In this document: piece by piece, positions 35,827 to 38,853 of the stretch
Layout of the letters: each line of letters starts with the position of its first letter
Position numbering within the stretch: position 1 is the stretch's first letter
NCBI GenBank assembly: GCA_007126035.1
Contig: SLCC01000057.1
Coordinates: 1 to 38,853 of the forward strand
Direction of reading: 5' to 3'
Source of the DNA: Gemmatimonadota bacterium
GTDB taxonomy: Bacteria; Gemmatimonadota; Gemmatimonadetes; Longimicrobiales; RSA9
DNA: 38,853 bases
Position numbers and translations under genes: made by a program
The notes under the pieces: generated by a model
The model's database searches: none
Told to the model about the DNA's origin: nothing
What the model saw: the letters and a program-made list of their open reading frames with translations, nothing else

Positions 35827-36972
35827 ATGATGCCTCGTGTCATAGTGCTGGGCGCCGGCCGGGTCGGCGCCGCTGTCGCCCGGGATTTGGCGGCAGAGCC
35901 AGGTGTGGAGCTCACTGCCGTGGACTCGAGACAGAACGCCCTCGACGCCGTTTCGGAGTCGCGGGAAGGCTCGGCGATCCGGACCGTTCGTGCCGACGTC
36001 TCGGACCCGGCCACCGTGGCCGAGCTTGCCCAACGCCAGGACCTGGCCGTGGGCGCGGTGCCTGGCCCCATGGGCTTCCGGACACTGCGGGCGTTGATCA
36101 CTGCCCGGGTCCCGACCGTGGACATCTCCTTCTTCGAGGAGGACCCGTTCCAGCTCCACGAGCTGGCTCGGGACCATGGTGTCCCGGCCATTGTCGACGC
36201 CGGGGTGGCTCCCGGGCTCAGCAACCTCATCCTGGGCCACCACGAGGCCCGACTCGAGGAGACGCGCCGCTTCGAGTGCCTGGTGGGCGGCATCCCGGCG
36301 GAGCCGACCCCGCCATGGGAGTACAAGGCGCCGTTCTCACCCATCGACGTCATCGCCGAGTACATCCGCCCCGCCCGCTTCCGCCGTGACGGGCAGGACG
36401 TGATCCTCCCGGCACTGGCGGAGACGGAGGAGCTGGAGCTGGACGGCGCGGGCCGCGTGGAGGCGTTCCTGACGGACGGCCTGCGGACCATCCTCCGAAC
36501 CAGCAAAGCACCGGACCTGATCGAGAAGACGGTGCGCTGGCCGGGCCACGCCGACAGGATCCGCGTCCTCCGGGAGAGTGGCTTCCTCGACCCGGAGCCC
36601 CGGGAAGTAACCGGGCAGAGGGTCGCCCCCCTCGATCTGACCAGCGCGCTCCTGTTCGATGCCTGGCTCTACGAGCCAGGGGAGCCGGACCTGACGGTGA
36701 TGCGCGTCATGGTGACGGGGATGGACGAGCGGGGCCCGGTCATCCACAGCTATCACCTGCTGGACCGCTACGACCCGGACAACGGTATCTCGTCCATGGC
36801 CCGGACCACCGGTTACACCGCCGCCGCCCTGGCCCGCCTGGTCCTCGACGGCCGGGTCAACGAACCAGGCATCGCACCGCCCGAGACCCTGGCCGCCGCC
36901 GACGGCGTCCTGGATTTCGTCCTTGCCCACCTCCGGGAGAGAGAAATCCGGATCACCCACTCCCGTGCTTGA
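35827..36972 (+). CDS. Saccharopine dehydrogenase-like NAD(P)-binding oxidoreductase
   Basis: A 381-residue cytoplasmic oxidoreductase of the LYS9/saccharopine dehydrogenase-like family. The N-terminal dinucleotide fold reads VIVLGAGRVGAAVARDLA, followed by the acidic strand end AVDSRQNALDAV, ADVSDPATVAELA, and VDISFFEEDP. The catalytic/C-terminal part has DAGVAPGLSNLILGHH, the conserved APGL(S)N segment, GGIPAEPTPPWEYKAPFSPIDVIAEYIRPA, and GMARTTGYTAAALARLVLDG-like SSMARTTGYTAAA near the end. Family members act in lysine metabolism or reduce related imines; the substrate is not evident. Either of two adjacent ATGs may start it, with GAGGA just before. An intrinsic terminator follows. Confidence 0.88.
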   Translation: MMPRVIVLGAGRVGAAVARDLAAEPGVELTAVDSRQNALDAVSESREGSAIRTVRADVSDPATVAELAQRQDLAVGAVPGPMGFRTLRALITARVPTVDISFFEEDPFQLHELARDHGVPAIVDAGVAPGLSNLILGHHEARLEETRRFECLVGGIPAEPTPPWEYKAPFSPIDVIAEYIRPARFRRDGQDVILPALAETEELELDGAGRVEAFLTDGLRTILRTSKAPDLIEKTVRWPGHADRIRVLRESGFLDPEPREVTGQRVAPLDLTSALLFDAWLYEPGEPDLTVMRVMVTGMDERGPVIHSYHLLDRYDPDNGISSMARTTGYTAAALARLVLDGRVNEPGIAPPETLAAADGVLDFVLAHLREREIRITHSRA

Positions 36973-37051
36973 CGACCCTTGCGGCGAAGATTGTGGTCCG
37001 GAACGTGGTCCGATTCGGCCACTGACGCTGATCGGGACCACGCACCACCGT

Positions 37052-37081
37052 GCGGCCGCCCGCCGGGGCGGCCGCTTTTTT
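37052..37081 (+). terminator. Intrinsic terminator after the first saccharopine dehydrogenase-like gene
   Basis: Perfect 10-base arms GCGGCCGCCC (37052-37061) and GGGCGGCCGC (37066-37075) around loop GCCG, followed at once by six T. This is a textbook Rho-independent terminator on the plus strand, 79 bases after the upstream stop. It separates the two saccharopine dehydrogenase-like genes into different units. Confidence 0.93.
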
Positions 37082-37099
37082 GCGTAGATCCGGAGCGAT

Positions 37100-38185
37100 A
37101 TGACGCGGACCGTTCCCTCTCTCGTGGTGATCGGCGCCACCGGCTACACTGGTCGCCTGGTGGCCCGGCAAGCCCGGGACTCAAGACGACCGTTCGTCGT
37201 GGCGGCCCGGAAACCCGACAAGCTGGAAGAGTTGGCCGCGGAGCTGGGCAAGCTGGCTACACCCAGGGTGGTGGACGTCACCGACCGCGAGAGCCTGGCC
37301 TCCTTGCTCATCGACGGTGACGTGGTCATCAACTGCGCCGGACCGTTCGTCCGACTGGGTACACCCGTGGTGGAGGCTTGCGTCAACGCCGGCGCTCACT
37401 ACCTGGACACCACCGGCGAGCAGGTCTTCATGCACGATGTCTACACCCAGTTCCACGACCCCGCCAGGGAACGGGGTATCACACTGGTGCCGGGCATGGC
37501 CTTCGAGTATGCCCTGGGCGACCTTGCCGCGGCACTGGCGGCACAGGAGCTAACCCGCCCCCTAAGGAGCGTGGACGTGATCTACGCCTGGCAGGGCTCC
37601 GTCAGCTCCCGGGGAACGCGCAGGACCGCGGTGCGCATCATCGGCCGCCGGGGATGGATCCTCGACCAAGGGGAGCTCCGCCTTCGAGCCCAGGGCGCGG
37701 CGCGACGCACCGTCCGCATCTCATCCGGCGAGCCGTTCCAGGCGGTGCTGTTCACGTCGGGCGAGGTATTGACCCTGCCACGCCACCTGTCGGTGGATTC
37801 GGTGCACGGCTGGGCCGTGGTGGGCAGAGCCATCGCTACCCTGGCGCCTCTCATCGCGCCGATCCTGCCGTTCACTGCCACGCTGCTGAGGCCGGTGCTG
37901 CGGGCTATTGCCACCCGCCGGCCAGACCCTGAGCCCGCCCAGCGGGAGGCTAGCAGGTTCACCATCCGCGTCGAGGCCCAGGACCAGACAGGCATACGAC
38001 GGGCTGTCGAGCTGCGGGGACGTGATCCCTACGCGCTCACCGCCGCCGTGGCGGTGATGGGCGCCCGCCGCACCCTCGAGCCGGGCGTTCCCCGTGGCGC
38101 CATCGCTCCGGCCCAGCTGGTGGAGCCGCGGTCGTTCCTCACGGCCCTGGCCCCCATGGGTCTGAGGCTGGTCGAGAACGTTTGA
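37100..38185 (+). CDS. Saccharopine dehydrogenase-like NADP-binding protein (enoyl reductase type)
   Basis: A 361-residue oxidoreductase of the saccharopine dehydrogenase/trans-acting enoyl reductase-like group. GGAGCGAT precedes the ATG. The N-terminal fold begins VVIGATGYTGRLVARQA (GATGYTG, the NADP-type loop), with AARKPDKLEELAAELG giving Arg/Lys after strand 2 for NADP preference, DVVINCAGPFVRLGTPVVEACVNAGAHYLDTTGEQVFM, and LVPGMAFEYALGDLAA, all typical. The C-terminal half has a hydrophobic stretch, VVGRAIATLAPLIAPILPFTATLLRPVL, that may be a membrane-associated helix. Related proteins act on lipid or polyketide chains; the substrate is unknown. It starts 19 bases after a strong terminator, so it needs its own promoter in a very short space or relies on read-through. 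Confidence 0.87.
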   Translation: MTRTVPSLVVIGATGYTGRLVARQARDSRRPFVVAARKPDKLEELAAELGKLATPRVVDVTDRESLASLLIDGDVVINCAGPFVRLGTPVVEACVNAGAHYLDTTGEQVFMHDVYTQFHDPARERGITLVPGMAFEYALGDLAAALAAQELTRPLRSVDVIYAWQGSVSSRGTRRTAVRIIGRRGWILDQGELRLRAQGAARRTVRISSGEPFQAVLFTSGEVLTLPRHLSVDSVHGWAVVGRAIATLAPLIAPILPFTATLLRPVLRAIATRRPDPEPAQREASRFTIRVEAQDQTGIRRAVELRGRDPYALTAAVAVMGARRTLEPGVPRGAIAPAQLVEPRSFLTALAPMGLRLVENV

Positions 38186-38204
38186 TCCCATCAGGTCCAG
38201 GAGT

Positions 38205-38226
38205 TCCAGTGCCCGGAACCACTGGA
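38205..38226 (+). terminator. Hairpin after the second saccharopine dehydrogenase-like gene
   Basis: Perfect 7-base arms TCCAGTG (38205-38211) and CACTGGA (38220-38226), 8-base loop, 20 bases after the stop. An alternative pairing GTTCC/GGAAC shares the same bases. No T-tract follows, so termination is uncertain. Confidence 0.35.
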
Positions 38227-38291
38227 TGAGCCGCGTGTAGGCCCCATTCCTGCAACCGTCCCACGGACCAGCACACCACACTGGAGGAGAT

Positions 38292-38723
38292 GTGGCACAG
38301 AAAGCGACACAGGGTGACACCGTAGCCGTACACTACACCGGCAAGCTCGACAGCGGCGAGGTCTTCGACAGCTCCCGGGACAGGGATCCCATCGAGTTCC
38401 AAGTCGGGGCGGGCCAGGTCATACCCGGCTTCGATCGCGCAGTCGAGGGCCTGGGGGTGGGCGAGAGTCGAGAGGTACGCCTCGCGCCGGAAGAGGCCTA
38501 CGGGGAGACTCAGGAGAACCTGATCATCGACGTGGCGCCCGATCAGTTCCCGCCGGAGATGGAGCCCACCGTCGGCCAGCAGATCCAGGTCCAGGTGGCG
38601 CCGGGCCAGCAGCACGTGGCCAGGGTCACCAAGGTGGAAGACCAGGCGGTCCAGCTCGACCTGAACCACCCGCTGGCTGGCGAGGCCCTCAACTTCGACC
38701 TCGAGTTGGTCTCGATCCACTAG
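38292..38723 (+). CDS. FKBP-type peptidyl-prolyl isomerase, SlyD-like
   Basis: A 143-residue cytoplasmic prolyl isomerase and chaperone. The start is a GTG with GGAGG four to five bases upstream; an ATG two bases earlier (38290) is in another frame and leads nowhere. The FKBP core is VAVHYTGKLDSGEVFDSSRDRDPIEFQVGAGQVIPGFDRAVEGLGVGESREVRLAPEEAYGE, then an insert-in-flap chaperone domain (about 74-120), then LDLNHPLAGEALNFDLELV, the closing strand. This order is that of SlyD. The His/Cys-rich nickel-binding tail of E. coli SlyD is absent: the protein ends SIH. A link to hydrogenase maturation is therefore not supported by sequence, though the hyp genes lie within 3 kb on the other strand. Confidence 0.93.
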   Translation: MAQKATQGDTVAVHYTGKLDSGEVFDSSRDRDPIEFQVGAGQVIPGFDRAVEGLGVGESREVRLAPEEAYGETQENLIIDVAPDQFPPEMEPTVGQQIQVQVAPGQQHVARVTKVEDQAVQLDLNHPLAGEALNFDLELVSIH

Positions 38724-38769
38724 TCGTCCCGCCACGATGGTTCTGACGAGCACCGAGAGCGTCGAAGCG

Positions 38770-38841
38770 CCGCGCTGGCAAGGCGCGAAGCCGAGGAATA
38801 GCAGCGCTATTCCGCAGTGCTGAGCAACGTAGCCAGCGCGG
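38770..38841. repeat. Nested palindromic element at the right edge
   Basis: Outer perfect 10-base arms CCGCGCTGGC (38770-38779) and GCCAGCGCGG (38832-38841) enclose an inner perfect hairpin GGAATAGC (38795-38802)/GCTATTCC (38806-38813) with loop AGC. It begins 46 bases after the FKBP stop and may continue past the window. The shape suggests a repetitive extragenic palindromic element or structured RNA; I see no other copy in this window. Confidence 0.65.
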
Positions 38842-38853
38842 ATGCGGCGGGGC

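Noticed and set aside
38292-38723. SlyD acting as nickel donor for the nearby hyp genes
   Set aside because: The His/Cys-rich metal-binding tail is missing, and the gene lies on the other strand beyond two unrelated genes.
38770-38841. Integron attC site
   Set aside because: The nested palindrome shape is suggestive, but the paired RYYYAAC/GTTRRRY core sites are not present, and no integrase is in the window.

Overview
This window looks like a chromosomal stretch from a high-GC, Gram-negative-type bacterium. Outer-membrane efflux parts, several lipoproteins with lipoboxes and a RodA/FtsW-type protein support a diderm, rod-forming cell. The mix (CusB with a DUF3347-type tail, TreYZ, a full hyp set, very high GC with GTG starts) would suit Gemmatimonadota or a neighbouring phylum. 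That placement is inference; no rRNA gene is present to confirm it. I see no insertion sequence, prophage, CRISPR array or replication origin.

Left part (1-9237): the 5' half of a tRNA-Ser(UGA) is cut by the window edge. After it come a small membrane protein, a lipoprotein alpha/beta hydrolase, a Cu/Zn-SOD-like lipoprotein, phosphoglucomutase (pgm) divergent from an uncharacterised protein of probable alpha-toroid fold, an AI-2E/PerM-type permease, RodA and a family-24 methyltransferase.

Metal-efflux block (9331-17159, minus strand): a four-gene unit reads TolC-like outer-membrane protein, CusB-like adaptor, CusA-like RND pump, secreted cupredoxin. The adaptor has a heavy-metal-binding domain, a His-rich linker and a DUF3347-like tail. 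The pump is much longer than the usual size and carries extra membrane segments. No metal sensor lies beside it.

Middle (17429-21071): a Pro-rich lipoprotein, a CinA-N/MoaB-type protein, an AHSA1/SRPBCC protein, a macrodomain protein and a membrane-anchored PH-domain protein. The convergent gap at 19585-19871 holds two long hairpins. A 25-bp tandem repeat lies at 21125-21173.

Carbohydrate and hydrogenase-maturation block (21192-35628, mostly minus strand): glgX, a plus-strand DASS transporter, then treZ and treY, and immediately upstream hypE, hypD, hypC, hypF, hypB and hypA. GlgX (debranching), TreY (terminal isomerisation) and TreZ (trehalose release) form the glycogen-to-trehalose route, with Pgm feeding the sugar-phosphate side. 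The hyp genes encode the complete NiFe(CN)2CO assembly set, yet no hydrogenase structural gene is in the window. hypABFCDE and treYZ are tightly spaced and may form one long transcription unit.

Right end (35827-38853): two saccharopine-dehydrogenase-like oxidoreductases separated by a strong intrinsic terminator, a SlyD-type FKBP prolyl isomerase, and a nested palindromic element at the edge.

I did not find a clearly new multi-gene system. The best leads are the enlarged CusA, the paired hairpins at 19721-19820, the alternating hairpins at the DASS/treZ junction, and the hyp-tre junction.
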